Positions 19,247 to 33,749 of a stretch of 64,000 nt of DNA are shown here, piece by piece. Both the position numbers and the translations under genes were made by a program. Every line of letters starts with the position of its first letter. The first letter of the stretch is position 1. Under the pieces are notes generated by a model, which ran no database searches, was not told the origin of the DNA, and saw nothing but the letters and a program-made list of their open reading frames with translations. Origin of the DNA: Mytilinidion resinicola (taxonomy: Eukaryota; Ascomycota; Dothideomycetes; Mytilinidiales; Mytilinidiaceae). The stretch lies in assembly GCF_010093595.1 (NCBI RefSeq), contig NW_022985439.1:2334088-2398087 (forward strand), in the 5' to 3' direction.

Positions 19247-21617
19247 TCAGCAGCCGCGAGCATGCATCGGATTCCAATCCATTGTGGTCCAATCCAGCTG
19301 GTTCATATCTAAATCCATCGGAGCCTGGCCGGGTATGTCATAGTAGCCCTTGAGTACCGAACCTGCGGAGCACTGGGCGTCTAAGCCGTACATCAAGCCA
19401 TAGCCACCAAAGTCCATCGGTACAGGCATTGTGAGATTGTCGACATTTATACCGGGAGCATCGTGGGCCTGCTCTATGTTGCTATTTTGTGGATTTGACA
19501 ACATCTGTCTAGCTCTGCGTTGGATGCTCGACACGATCCGTGGTTGCTCCAGTGGTTGGCCGAGCGGGTGCTCCAATTGCCTGAAAGCTGCTTGGCGCGC
19601 CTCCCAGGCTTGAAGAACAGCCTTGGAGAAAACTTTGAAGATAGGGTTATCATCTTCCACATTTTTGAAGATAGGATTATCATTTTCAATCTTTTTGAAA
19701 CGAGCCTCATAGTTATCGCTCATAACTTCCCAAGCCTTTTCATTATGCTTCCCAATTGGTCGCTTTTTCATGTTTTGGAGAATGTGGAAATACGCGGGAG
19801 CTGGAAAGTACATGTGAACAAGCCAGAGGTATCCTTTGGTAAGAGGAGAAGTCATCAGCTTCGTGTCACACTCGAGCATGCTCAGCGCATGGGAAATGGC
19901 AGCGTCGCGATCCGTGTCCGTCTGCTGCACCGACGGCTCCGAGTATTTTGAATAATTCTGGATGAGACGAGCTTTTGCAAGGCATTCTCGCGTCGTCCAA
20001 AGGGTCATAAACTGAAGCGGATTTTCCAGATTGCAGCTTTGGAGATATTTATCCTCGATCATCTTTTCTAGTGTGTCTAGCTCGCCGTCCTCTGGAACAG
20101 ATCCGTGCTTTATGTTCTTAGCTATCGCCTTGAGAGCTGGATTTGTAAAGTCGAGATGGAAGGCGCTATGGCGAATAAATTCGTGCAGCTCACTCCGCAC
20201 GACAGCAAAAATCGCCTCGGTAGGCTTTCTGTGAACTGCTGGCGGCTTCTTCATGTCTGATCGTAGATCGAAATCATCCACATTGAGAGGGGTACTGCAG
20301 TCCCAGGCAGGGGTCAACACCGTGGCCTTAGAATCTGACATCTCGCAAATGCGATTATCGAAGACGATGAGTGACCACCAGAGCCTTCGGCGCATCTCTG
20401 CCTCGAGAGCTGTGGATTTGGAATAGGCCGATTCATTATGGATGCCCATGCGTTGTGCAATACGGATGGCTGCCCCAAGAATCGAGGACAAAGAGCGGGG
20501 GTCTGTGTCGGACCTAACGGAGATCTAGAGGCGTTAAATAGTTGTACAAGATAACAACCCGATAGGCTTACTAGGTAAAGATACAATGCTGTCAAGCAGT
20601 CTTGGTCGCTAGATCGTAGGAATTCACAGTTCAGTAAAGCTTGTTGACAGCCAAAACGAAAGCTTGCGAGAAGCTCTTTCCTTGTCGACCCAAATAGGGT
20701 CTGGCATTTATCCTCGACAAGGCTTATGACGGAGATGCAATAGATACTGAACATGAGTGCCTCCAAATTAGGATTAATGTTCGCCACATCGCTAGCGGCG
20801 TCGATTATGCGTGATTGTAGGGTGGGAGTATGAGTGACTTTGAGTAGGGGGTTGACGTTCTCCAGATAAACTTGCCAGAGTCTGAAGATCTGGACCTGTT
20901 TTGGGTGCAGGGTAGAGAGAGTGACGTTCGTCTTGCGTGAGCCAAACAGAAGGTAATCGTTGCCCTCAGACATGCGATCCCACACCTTCTTAACCACTGC
21001 CTCATGCATACCGTCCTGGGAGGAATCGCTCTCATCGCCATTATCGCTATCACCGGCCTGCGCTTTGAAATCTTGAGACTGTGTTCAGGTGTCAGTGCAA
21101 CCTCAAGTCGTGTGACACGCATTTTTGACATACCCTCTGGTTCATGGCATGCCAGAAATTCCTTGGGAAATGTTAGTCATTTAAGCCTATGCTTCTCAGG
21201 GGACGCGTACTTGGCCTCATATACTGTTTCAGACTTGATGATTGTTTTCTTCGGCCGATCCGCCGCCGCAGCTCGGCCTCCTGATAGCACGTCATCTGTA
21301 GAGTCATAGCTTCTACCGCCCAGGCTGGGAGATGCCTTCTCTTCTACGGGGGCATGCAGAGGCTCGAACTTGATGTTGTTCTGGCGGAGCAGGCCCTCGT
21401 AGTCACGGAGACGCTCTAGGAGCTCTCGCTCGGGAAATCTGCGGCGCCGATGGCGTGGGGCCAGCGTCGCGGGCACACATTGCGCGCCAGCCCTTTCGCA
21501 ATTCGTGCAAGGGAATTTGCGGTTGCACTTGACTTTGCGCTGCTGACAAAGCACACACGCAAGCACCCGCTGCGACTTTGCAGATGCTCGCGGGGACATG
21601 ACATTCGGATCCGCCAT
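19247..21617 (-). CDS. Zn2Cys6 (fungal-specific) transcription factor
   Basis: 739-aa nuclear regulator. Start at 21617 (MADPNVMSPRAS); just upstream CTTTTCTAG/GC looks like a 5'-UTR intron acceptor. Four exons: 21617-21211, 21161-21134 (28 nt), 21078-20572 and 20524-19247, all GT-AG and frame-consistent. The binuclear zinc cluster is Cys21, 24, 31, 37, 40, 47 (C-x2-C-x6-C-x5-C-x2-C-x6-C), followed by an Arg-rich linker and an ERELLERLRDYEGLLRQN coiled coil for dimerisation. The long C-terminal part has the fungal_trans middle homology region (LSSILGAAIRIAQRMGIH, EMRRRLWWSLIVFD). A small internal repeat (ENDNPIFK/EDDNPIFK) is present. It is divergent from the MFS exporter at 22509, its likely target. 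Confidence 0.92.
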
Positions 21618-22039
21618 GCCTAGAAAAGCGTAAGTTGATAGCTCAAAGTTCAATTCAGAGAAAGGAATGGAGTCTAGCATAGATATCATCTTTGATATAT
21701 CGTAACACTTGGGAAGGATGTCTCGCCATAAGAACACAAACGCCGCCATATTTACATGTCAAGACGATATTGCTGAGAAAGTGACCGGCCAAGCGTCGCA
21801 AATGATGAAGAAAGGAATGTGGAATGAATAGAGTTAGCTCGAAGCCTTGCACTCACCGCTATACTGGAATCGTGAACCCAGCCTACCAGTGATCGCTTTC
21901 GGGGGGGGGACACGCTGTCGCGGGCTTTTGAAGTGTCCGAGAGGAGGAGGATGCAGGGTTGGGCAAGTCTAAGTAGAAGAGCATCAGCCAAGGCGCTAAT
22001 GACTAAGCAGTATCAGGCCAATAAAGGGGCGTTGCACTG

Positions 22040-22388
22040 CTCGGGTTTTCTACTTCCCGAGCCCACCGCAAAGCTTCAAACATCGTCGCCTTCGTTTGTA
22101 GCATCGACATGTCTATAATGGCAGAGCTAACGCTGGCCAAAGCGGTCCTTCCACCTCGAACTATATGTACTCATCAGACGCAGTTGAAAGAATAAAGTCT
22201 CATTGCTCAGGCTTTATTACGTTCAAAGACACAGTAGAAAAAACAAAATTCGTCCCTCGGGTTCATACAAGTCTCCGCCCATGGATCGATATGGCTAAAG
22301 AGACCTACTATTAGCTCGGGCTTTTCTACCTCCCGGACGCAAGAGAGGGAAACTAGTCCAATGGCTCGGGTAGGTAGGACTTCCCGTT
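22040..22388. promoter_or_regulatory. Three CTCGGG...CCCG inverted half-site pairs (candidate operators)
   Basis: In the promoter shared by the Zn2Cys6 gene and the MFS gene: CTCGGG-N10-CCCGAG at 22040-22061, CTCGGG-N11-CCCGGA at 22315-22337, and CTCGGG-N12-CCCGTT at 22365-22388. The first two also share the spacer TTTTCTAC. Zn2Cys6 dimers commonly bind inverted CGG triplets, so these are plausible sites for the adjacent regulator. Binding is inferred, not shown. Confidence 0.5.
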
Positions 22389-22508
22389 GTCGAATCGTCA
22401 TGGCTTTAAAAGACGGCGCTCGCCGTTGGGCTTCATCCTACCCTGTGGTACCTCTGTAGCATCTCGCATATACATTTCATCGTCTCTCCTTCAATCCATT
22501 ATCATTCA

Positions 22509-24513
22509 ATGTCTTCTGCACACTCAGCGCCATCCGCGCAAGAAGCGGCCAAGCTACCACCACCCCTCCAAGAGGACGACGAGAACGCAGACAGCGAAAG
22601 AAACTTCCAGCCCAAGTCCCTCAAGTTCTGGGTGATCATAGGAGCCATATATGCAGCCATCTTCCTCGTTGCCCTAGACCGAATGATCATTGCGACGGCC
22701 ATCCCACACATCACGGATGAATTCCACTCCATCGAGGACATTGGCTGGTACGGCGGCGCCTACATGCTGACGTGCGCGATCTTCAACCCCCTCTCCGGCC
22801 GTGTCTATCAGCTCTACCCGACGAAAGGGGTGTTTCTCATCTCTATTGTCATCTTCGAGGTTGGCTCTACTGTGTGCGGCGCCGCTCCCAGTTCCATCGC
22901 GTTCATCATCGGGCGCGCCATCGCTGGTATGGGCGCTGCGGGCATCTTCAGCGGCGGCATCATGATCATGGTCCCAATGGTGCCGCTCCGCAAACGGCCA
23001 GTCTTCAATTCCTTCTTCGGCATGGCCTTTGGCGTCTCGTCGGTGCTAGGCCCTCTCGTTGGTGGCAGCTTTGCGGACAGCAGCAAACTTACATGGCGAT
23101 GGTGCTTCTACCTCAACCTCCCCATCGGCGGCTTCACCATCCTAGCCATGCTCCTCTTCCTGCACCTCGAATCCCCGCCCCGCGAGAAACTCTCCATCTT
23201 CGCTCAACTCAAGCTCCTCGACCCCCTCGGCCTCCTCTTCTTCGTCCCCTCCATGGTCTGCCTGATCCTCGCGTGCCAATGGGGTGGCACAACCTACCCC
23301 TGGTCTGCGCCCCGAATCATCGTCCTCCTCGTCATTTTCGCCCTCACCTTCATCCTCTTCCTCGCCGTCGAGGTGTTCACCCCAAAAACAGCCATGGCGC
23401 CCACCCGCGTCGTGCTCAACCGCTCCGTCGCCGGAAGCATGCTCTTCATGTTCCTCCTGTCCGGTGCCCTGATGGCCATCGTCTACTACCTCGCCATTTG
23501 GTTCCAAGCCGCACAGGGCCACTCGGCCATGGAAGCCGGCATCCGCACTACGCCACTCGTCCTCTCCCTCGTCGTCTTCGGTACGTAAGATCTTGACACA
23601 CATACCAACGTCCTCTGGTGTCATTGTTCCGGGAGCTGTGTTGAAGCACGACTCATGTCGTGTTCGAACACCCACTCAAGCGAATGCCCACTCAAGGCGC
23701 GTTTGAGCACCCGTCCTAGCTTCTTTCGCGCCGATAATGGTGTCTTAAACCCAATTTGAGTTGGCGCTCAAGGCTAACCAACACCAGAGGACCTAGCATC
23801 TGTCTCAACTCCCCCCCTCTTTTTATGAAACCCCACTAACACATGTATCGCGACCTCAAGGCATCGCCGCCGCCCTCGTCACCGAGAAGCTCGGCTACTA
23901 CGTCCCCGTCATGCTGTGCGCGCCCCTGCTGTGCGCCGTCGGCGCCGGCATGCTGTCCACGCTCACGCCGCGCGCCGGCAGCGCGCAGTGGATCGGCTAC
24001 CAGGTCATCTACGGCATGGGCATCGGGTGCGGGTTCTCGATCGCGAACCTCGGGCCGCAGGTCGCCCTGCCGCGCGCCGACGTGCCGCTCGGCATGGCGC
24101 TGATGTTCTTCATGCAGCAGCTCGGCGGCGCCGTGTTTCTCGCCGTCTCGCAGAACATGTTCTCGCATGAGCTGGTGAAGGCGCTGGATGGGATTGCGGG
24201 GCTGGATACGCAGGCGATTGTTAACACGGGCGCGACGGCGCTGAAGAATGTGGTGCCGCCGGGGGAGCTGGGGACGGTGGTGCGGGCGTATAACTATGCG
24301 TTGACGAGGGTGTTTATTTTGAGTGCGGGGCTGAGTGCGAGTATGATTGTTGGGGCGTTGATGGTGGAGTGGAAGAGTGTTAAGGCGGAAAAGAGCAGGG
24401 AGAAGAAGGAGAAGAAGGAGAAGGAGAATAAGGAGGCTGGGGAGGGAAAGAGGAGGGCTAGCATAGGAGAAGAAAAATCGGGAGGGACTGGAGAGAAGGA
24501 GGTGTCACAGTAG
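22509..24513 (+). CDS. MFS drug/metabolite exporter, DHA2 (14-TM) type
   Basis: 574-aa plasma-membrane proton antiporter of the DHA14-like family, related to fungal toxin and drug efflux pumps. Exon 1 is 22509-23580 and exon 2 23861-24513, joined in phase at VVFG. The N-terminus is cytosolic and acidic. TM1 begins FWVIIGAIYAAIFLVALDRMIIATAIP. The loop motif GRVYQLYPTKGVF and the antiporter motif C GMAFGVSSVLGPLVGG are visible. The tail is Lys/Glu-rich (AEKSREKKEKKEKENKE). The 280-bp intron is long for this contig because it contains a 183-bp inverted-repeat-bounded insert. Divergence from a Zn2Cys6 gene suggests regulated export of a metabolite or xenobiotic. Confidence 0.93.
23610..23792. 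repeat. 183-bp segment with 12-bp inverted ends inside the MFS intron
   Basis: GTCCTCTGGTGT at 23610-23621 is exactly inverted at 23781-23792. The segment contains a CACGACTCATGTCGTG palindrome and repeated CACTCAAG units. It accounts for most of the unusually long intron and looks like a small MITE, but no clear target duplication is seen. Confidence 0.5.
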
Positions 24514-25042
24514 TGGGAAATGAGGGTTTTTAGAGATTTGATATCATTCTGGCGATAGGTCGTTTTACAAGGGATAGAGATTGGAGTGTTAATAATGTAT
24601 TATACTGTACTGTATATAGAATTGCTTTGAAGCAATAAAAGACTGGGGAGCTTTACACAACTCATTCGCGGTGCTGTATTAGCAGAGGTGCCAACGAATC
24701 ACTTGCCCATGTTCGAATTGATTAAATCGGAGGCTAAGGTTGAATCTATTGATTAGGGACGAACGAATTGACACCCCTTCGTAAGATCAATATCAAGCTT
24801 CAATACGTACATTAGCGCACACCCATCAACCATTTAAAGCGAGCGGAGACCAACGCGAACTACCCACAAAATCTAGGACAATTCAGCGTAACAACAAGAA
24901 GCGGAAGAAACACTACACAGCGTTTTGAAATCATCTTATAAAAGTTCGAGAAACAGCGTCGCCTTTCAATCCCTCACACCTCTACCCTCCTCCTCACCAT
25001 CGATAAAAAACGTAATCCGCGCGCTACACTTCCTCAAAACTC
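24514..25042. other. Intergenic between MFS and copy C
   Basis: 3' flanks of two convergent loci; no gene recognised. Confidence 0.45.
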
Positions 25043-26338
25043 CTAAACCCCAACCCCTCCACCGGCGGCCACCCCAGCCGCCTCCTCCAAAGCCGGGTAC
25101 TCGTACCCCCGCCCCAGCGAGTTCCAGTTCATCTTCGACGGCGCGCCGAACTGAAGCGGCTCCACTAGCAGCAGCTTATCCAGCGCCAAGAATGCGTCGA
25201 AGAGCTCAAACACCTCGTCCCATTCCACTTCGTCGGCGAGATTGACGTAGCCGAGGGAGAGGCGACGCAGATTGGGCAGGGTGCGGAGGGCTGTGACCAT
25301 TAGCTCGCCGTCAACACGGTTGGTGGCGGTGAAGGAGATGCGGAGTTCTGATAGCGAGGCGAGAGGGATAGGGGCGGGAGTGGGGGACTCTGCGAGGTCG
25401 GCGATGCGGACGAGTTGGTCCCATAGAGGTTCGGCGTCCGAAGTGTTGGAGCAGGCTAGCTCAAGAACCTGCAAGTTATGGAGGCTCTGTAGGAGGTTTC
25501 CGATGTTAGAGGCCTCGAGGCCGGCATGAGAAGAGTCTTCGTCCTCAAGGCGGAGATTGATAGCCAGCGATTGCACGCTGTTCAACATGCGGGCGAGAGG
25601 CTGACCTGGTGCGTAGAAAGCGAAGAGGGAAGCGGGAAGTGCGTCGCGAAGCGGGTTGATTTTCCCTTTGAAAGGGCTGGAAAAGGACTCGAGCCGGACG
25701 TTGTTATGGAGAAGCACCTTAGCGATTCGATCCAGAATCAACGGTTGGTAGTCCTCCGTACCCTCGGGGATGTAGAGGCCTTGTGACGACACTCTTCTTG
25801 ACCTTGCCCACCTGTAGCCTCTCAAGTGGCCCTCGACGGTAGGGATATATCGGAGGTTCTTGAGGTTTGAGAAGCGAGGCAAAATCTGCGCCAGATCTTC
25901 CTCGAACTTGGACGTCAAATTGAGGGCCGAGAAAGAGTATGGTCGATTACCGGTGATATAAGTAATTTGTTTGGCATGGCACACCATAAAATCCTTGGTT
26001 GGTGGGTCGTCCAGATCTAGAACGGGGTTCATGAAGTGTAAATTTCTGAATCATATTCCACAGATTGTCAGCGTAGTTAGTCGCCCGCTGACATCTGGAA
26101 TCTTTGACAGGTTTTCCAGCTTCGCCATGCTGATCTTGGTAGCAAAGAAAGGTACCTGCCCCACGAGCCTAGCGAACGTTCTCCATGCTGCCTGGCTCCA
26201 GAATTGGCATTGGAGGCGAGCGTTCTTGATTGCTTGGACGGATTCTGCCGTCAAGATATCGATTCGCTCGTTTGGTACGTGTTCCTCCATAGAGCGAAAG
26301 ACCTCTTCGACCAACTCAGCAGGCAATGTGTCCGCCAT
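25043..26338 (-). pseudogene. F-box-like family member (copy C), nonsense and 3' frameshift
   Basis: Starts MADTLPAELVEEVF with the family block VPNERIDILTAES, IKNARLQCQFW, AAWRTFARLVGQVPFFATK. An in-frame TGA at 26051-26053 (after LTICGI) splits it; the same frame resumes with FRNLHFMNPVLDLDD and continues for 330 codons of normal family sequence (FSNLKNLRYIPTVEGHLRGY, LSELRISFTATNRVDG, LRRLSLGYVNLADE). At the 3' end the frame ends in an artificial GVAAGGGVGV. The family ending (WPPVEG, FRSFE) is found one base out of frame, after loss of about ten codons. Two independent lesions indicate a pseudogene. Confidence 0.78.
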
Positions 26339-26949
26339 TCTGGGCTTGAGGGCTGGAGGATTTCTTTGTCGAATAACGTAGACGGCGGATGTCTTCTAGG
26401 GGACGGTGGTGTAGCAGAGCGAGAAACTTTGATGACACAGGAACCATCTCCAGGGACTGGCATTTATGCTCGTTTTGCGCTATAGTGAAAGTGGTTCCTC
26501 CTGAATGTGATTCTTCGTGAAAGTGACTCTTCATGAAAGTGAATGTGAACCAACCTCTTTGCATCGCCATGCGCAAACGGTAAATGGCGACGTTGCCATC
26601 ACTACTCTACAAAATAGTGTAGTGATACGATCCTTCGTGTGGTCATGTTAGGCGAGTTATCTGGCAAAAGAATATGTATTGAAAAGTGTAATATAGTAGT
26701 TCCTGAGCGGACTCACCATGCATGAAGACATCGTTGCACTATCAAATTCGAGGGATAAAAGCGAGGATGATCAACGCAACCAGGGTGCTATAATGTATAA
26801 GATTCTGTTATGTAGGCAGTCCAGAGGTGTGAGATTGAAGGATTCCTAGCCGCGCGAATATCGCACGTCGGACTGGCTCTGTGAGAAAAGAAAGGCAGCA
26901 GATGATACTGCAGCAAAGGAAAGAGATCAATGCAATTGAAATAGAGCAC
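26339..26949. other. Intergenic between copies C and D
   Basis: Promoter of copy C and 3' flank of copy D. Nothing else recognised. Confidence 0.4.
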
Positions 26950-27650
26950 TTACTCGAACTGTCGGAAGCACCTATACTCCGCCGGCGGCCAAGCAGCCTC
27001 GCGGTTCTGCACTACGCGTACCTTCTTCGCCGCCAATTGCAGATGCGGATAGTGGATCTCGATATCGGGACTATTCCAATCGATCTCCAACGGACAATGA
27101 TCTTCTAGTGGCTCGATTAGGAGCAGCTCATCCAACTCCAGGTAATTGGCGCACCACTCGAAAACCTAATCCCGAGGCATATCTTCATCGAGGTTGCAGT
27201 ATCCCAACGCTAGGCGCCGGAGCTTAGGTAGGGTTATAAGCGCCTTCCCTATCGACTCTCTATCTACGCTGTCGCTAGCGGTAAACGACAGTGAACTCTT
27301 CGAGTTCGGCGAGGGGGGAGGAGCCTGGCTTCTGGGCTTCTAGAATACCCCAGCCGAATTGATCCCAGAAGCTATTTGCGTTTCCAGTGTTGGAGCATGC
27401 GAGCTCCAGGATACGCACCTTATGCAAGCTACCAAGGAGGCGTGCGATGTTGTCGCCTTCGTCAGGCATTGCCTCGAGACTGGCAATCAGAGAGTCGACG
27501 AACCGGAAATTGAGAGCCACAGTCTGCACGGGATGGAGCAGACGGGTTAGCGGCTGATCGATCGAATGAAGGCCTAGGGCAGTGCTGGGCAGAGCATCTC
27601 GGGTTGGGTTGGTGTTTCCCCTGAAAGGACTCGTGAAACTGTCTAACGTC
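26950..27650 (-). pseudogene. F-box-like family gene, C-terminal half (copy D/E split by insertion)
   Basis: Family sequence begins abruptly at TLDSFTSPFRGN next to the inverted repeat at 27651. It runs through VRILELACSNTGN, a frameshift near 27290, FTASDSVDRES, LRRLALGYCNL, an in-frame TAG where a Trp or similar residue is expected (near 27167), DELLLIEPLEDH, and the family ending YRCFRQFE. The N-terminal half is absent here. The complementary piece, ending one codon before this one starts, is at 32438-33093 in the same orientation, so the two are halves of one gene separated by the NLR-carrying segment. Confidence 0.8.
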
Positions 27651-27762
27651 CATCCCTGCGTGCCGAGAATTATGAGGGGTACTTTGACTTCAAGCAACTC
27701 AGAATCTGTGCACACGTTGATATTCACCATAATACTATATAAGTCCTGTACTGTAGCTACTC
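27651..27762 (+). repeat. Left terminal inverted repeat of the NLR element
   Basis: Reads CATCCCTGCGTGCCGAG ... CTTCAAGCAACTC ... CTATATAAGTC ... GCTACTC. It matches the reverse complement of 32310-32437 over its whole length with scattered substitutions, many of them transitions. Confidence 0.75.
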
Positions 27763-28622
27763 ACAATCATCCAGAACCTCACCCACCTAAAAATTACGTT
27801 TGCATCATGGCCTCCACGTCTAATTTGCAAAGAGCCTTGTTTCGTAGCATAACAGTGTTCCTTCACTACAGCGCCACTCCCAAGCTCTTATCGCCTACGA
27901 TATTCGTAAAAGGGTGTTATCCGAGCCTTAGAGCCTCACTATAGTACTGGAATGTCATCAGCAGCCTTGTGTCTGCTGCGGCGTGCTAATTCATGCAGCG
28001 TCGCCACGCCGATCGCTACCTCTAAACGAAGCGATTGCCTATTACAGCTAGTGCAAAACAACTTCGAGCGTCTCACGTAATCATCCTGCTGTAATTTAAT
28101 TACAGTGGCTGTCAGACCCGTGGCTGTGCACAGTCTTGGCAAGCGGGCCGACCTCAGCGCCGAGAATTTGCCACCTCACAACCCTATGGCCAGAGCGGGT
28201 CAGCCGTCCTCCCTGCTAGCGTTATTAAGGCGTTTGTTGGCTCTCAAGACATAAGTATATTCGGTCTGGCCACTCGCAAATTCGCCTTCCGCTCATGTCT
28301 GACTATAGGAGGTAGCAGGTCCGCCTCTCTGCGCCGCCACACTGTGGGCTTAGTAATCCGCCGCACCCTCCAAGCTGAGCTTGCTTTCCCCTTACAAAAT
28401 CGATACTACCACATTCGACTTACAACACACTTACACTGTCTCGCACTCAGATACGTTTCTTGGGTATGGAATCGTAACCTTTCTATCTGTATGCTCGCTA
28501 ACCTCGATAGCTAGGACTGATATGCTGGATGAACGAGCGAGTTGCCCGGCTCGTCTCTTGAGCTAGGTTGCTGCGGTTTGAACCCGGCCGAACTCACCCT
28601 GTGTCCAACCCTATGCGAAATA

Positions 28623-32090
<3,468 letters not shown>

Positions 32091-32189
32091 AGAGTTAACT
32101 TATTATTCTTATTTTCTTTTTTATCTCTATTTCATAGAGGGGCCAGGGATCCAGGTGAATATATAGCTTCCTAATTGGCCACAGTAAAT

Positions 32190-32309
32190 CTTCGAGCATC
32201 TTCTAATCAGCTGCCTTATAGAAACACGTGTTAAAGTTTTGCTATAGCGAAGCTTCGAGCATCTTTCAATCAGCTAACTTATAGAAACAAGTGTTGAAGT
32301 TTTATTTAG
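32190..32309 (+). repeat. 63-bp direct tandem repeat (two copies) next to right TIR
   Basis: CTTCGAGCATCTT begins at 32190 and again at 32253. Both copies continue with AATCAGCT, CTTATAGAAACA and AAGTTTT. It lies between the NLR stop and the right inverted repeat, in subterminal position. Confidence 0.8.
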
Positions 32310-32437
32310 GAGTAGCCACAGCAGACGACTTATATAGAACTGTGGGAAATATTATTAGTGTGTGCATAGAGTTTGAGTTGCTTGAAGTTAATGTACCTAT
32401 TGATTTTCTCGCCACGCAGGGTTTCTACGCAGGGATG
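32310..32437 (-). repeat. Right terminal inverted repeat of the NLR element
   Basis: Inverted counterpart of 27651-27762. Read outward-in it starts CATCCCTGCGTAGAAA, then CCCTGCGTGGCGAG, CTTCAAGCAACTC, CTATATAAGTC and GCTACTC. The 13-bp tip duplication is the main difference from the left copy. Confidence 0.75.
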
Positions 32438-33093
32438 CACCTTAGCTGGATATTGTTCCACAGGAGAACCTCAGCAATATGGTCAAGTATCATCGGTTGA
32501 TAATCTACCGTGCCCTCGTGCGGGTATATACCCTCCGTAGAGGGTTTGTCAGCGGCCGACCAGCCTTTCAGGTGACCTTCGACCATTGGAGCGTATCGAA
32601 GATGCTTCAAATTTGGAAACCGGGGTAGGATTTTGTCAAGGTCCTCCTCAAACTCGGACTCGAGATATGGCACTGGCGAGGCTAAACGATACGCATAGCT
32701 AATCCCGGTAGTGTAAAGCATCTGATCGGTTCGAATTGCTTGATGTTCCTCAAACAGTGAATCTTCTGGGCCCAGACCGGGGTTTTGCTTAAATCCCATG
32801 CCGCAGAACGTTGGCGTACTGATCTAGCGACCAAGGTGCTGAATTTGTGAAATGGCATCTAAGTTCATCATGCTGGCACGTGTTCCAAAGAAAGGAGACT
32901 GTCCTACAACCTTCGCGAACGACTTCGAAGCTGCATAATGCCAGACTGATGATAATCCGCGGGCGTCCTTGATAGCCTGAACCAACGCGGAGGTCAGCAC
33001 ACCTGTACGCTCATTTGGTTCGTACTATTCTATGGAAAGAATTACTTTCTCGACGATTTCCGCCGGAATATGAAGTTCTTGGCTTCTTCTCAT
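32438..33093 (-). pseudogene. F-box-like family gene, N-terminal half (copy D/E split by insertion)
   Basis: Starts MRRSQELHIPAEIVEKV (ATG 33091-33093) and follows the family order: YEPNERTGVLTS, KSFAKVVGQSPFFGTRAS, FCGMGFKQNPG, FEEDLDKILPRFPNLKHL, EGHLKGWSAADK, ILDHIAEVLLWNNIQLR. It stops abruptly at the inverted repeat. TAG codons interrupt it after VILSIE (near 33027) and after QHLGR, the latter at a Trp codon in copy A (TGG to TAG). Its C-terminal complement is 26950-27650. Both halves lie on the minus strand in collinear order, as expected for a single gene split by insertion. Confidence 0.8.
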
Positions 33094-33749
33094 TTGGTAG
33101 TGGAGGTGGCTTTGGTTGGAAGTATTAATGGGGATCGTGAAGTGACTTTTGTTGAAAGTTTTGGTGAGGAGTGACTTGGAAATTGTCGCTGTGATGGAAC
33201 GTGTTTCCGGAGGGGTGAAGGAATATCATGGGCTGAAGCATGGTTCTAAACTTTCCGAGCGAGTCATTATAAGTATACAAGGTAGGTTAGCTGCCAAGAA
33301 ATTTGAGAAGTGAGGACCGCAAAGAGGAGTGTTAAGCTCAATGCTTAAGAATCCCGAGATAGAGCTGATTCAGCGAACGATTAGCTGGCAAGGCTCAACC
33401 TTAGAAAGACCATTCGAAGTCATATACGGAAAGGATGACTACTAATGAACAACGCAATCGAGTCCTGACGAGAGTTAGTACAAGAAATACAATGCGCCTA
33501 ATAACTTACCTGGCATCTTGAAAGCCCATTGTGTAACAACAATTGCTCACTACCCCGTCCATACCGTCTGCACTGTTCAAAACCAGAGTATATAGGGCTT
33601 CAAGCTTTGTATCAGCATCGGTATCCACTTAGTAGAAGAAGTCTAAACGCAAGCTTGGAACCCAAGAACAAAACAACGCTCCAACTTTCCGCAAACACTT
33701 ACCTCCAACGGAGTCAAGCAATCCACACCGAACTCCACAAACAACAATC
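33094..33749. other. Intergenic
   Basis: Upstream region of the split F-box-like gene and leader of the RING gene. No other coding recognised. Confidence 0.45.

Noticed and set aside
23142..23675. 177-codon acidic minus-strand frame
   Set aside because: Antisense of the MFS exon and crosses its splice donor; no domain.
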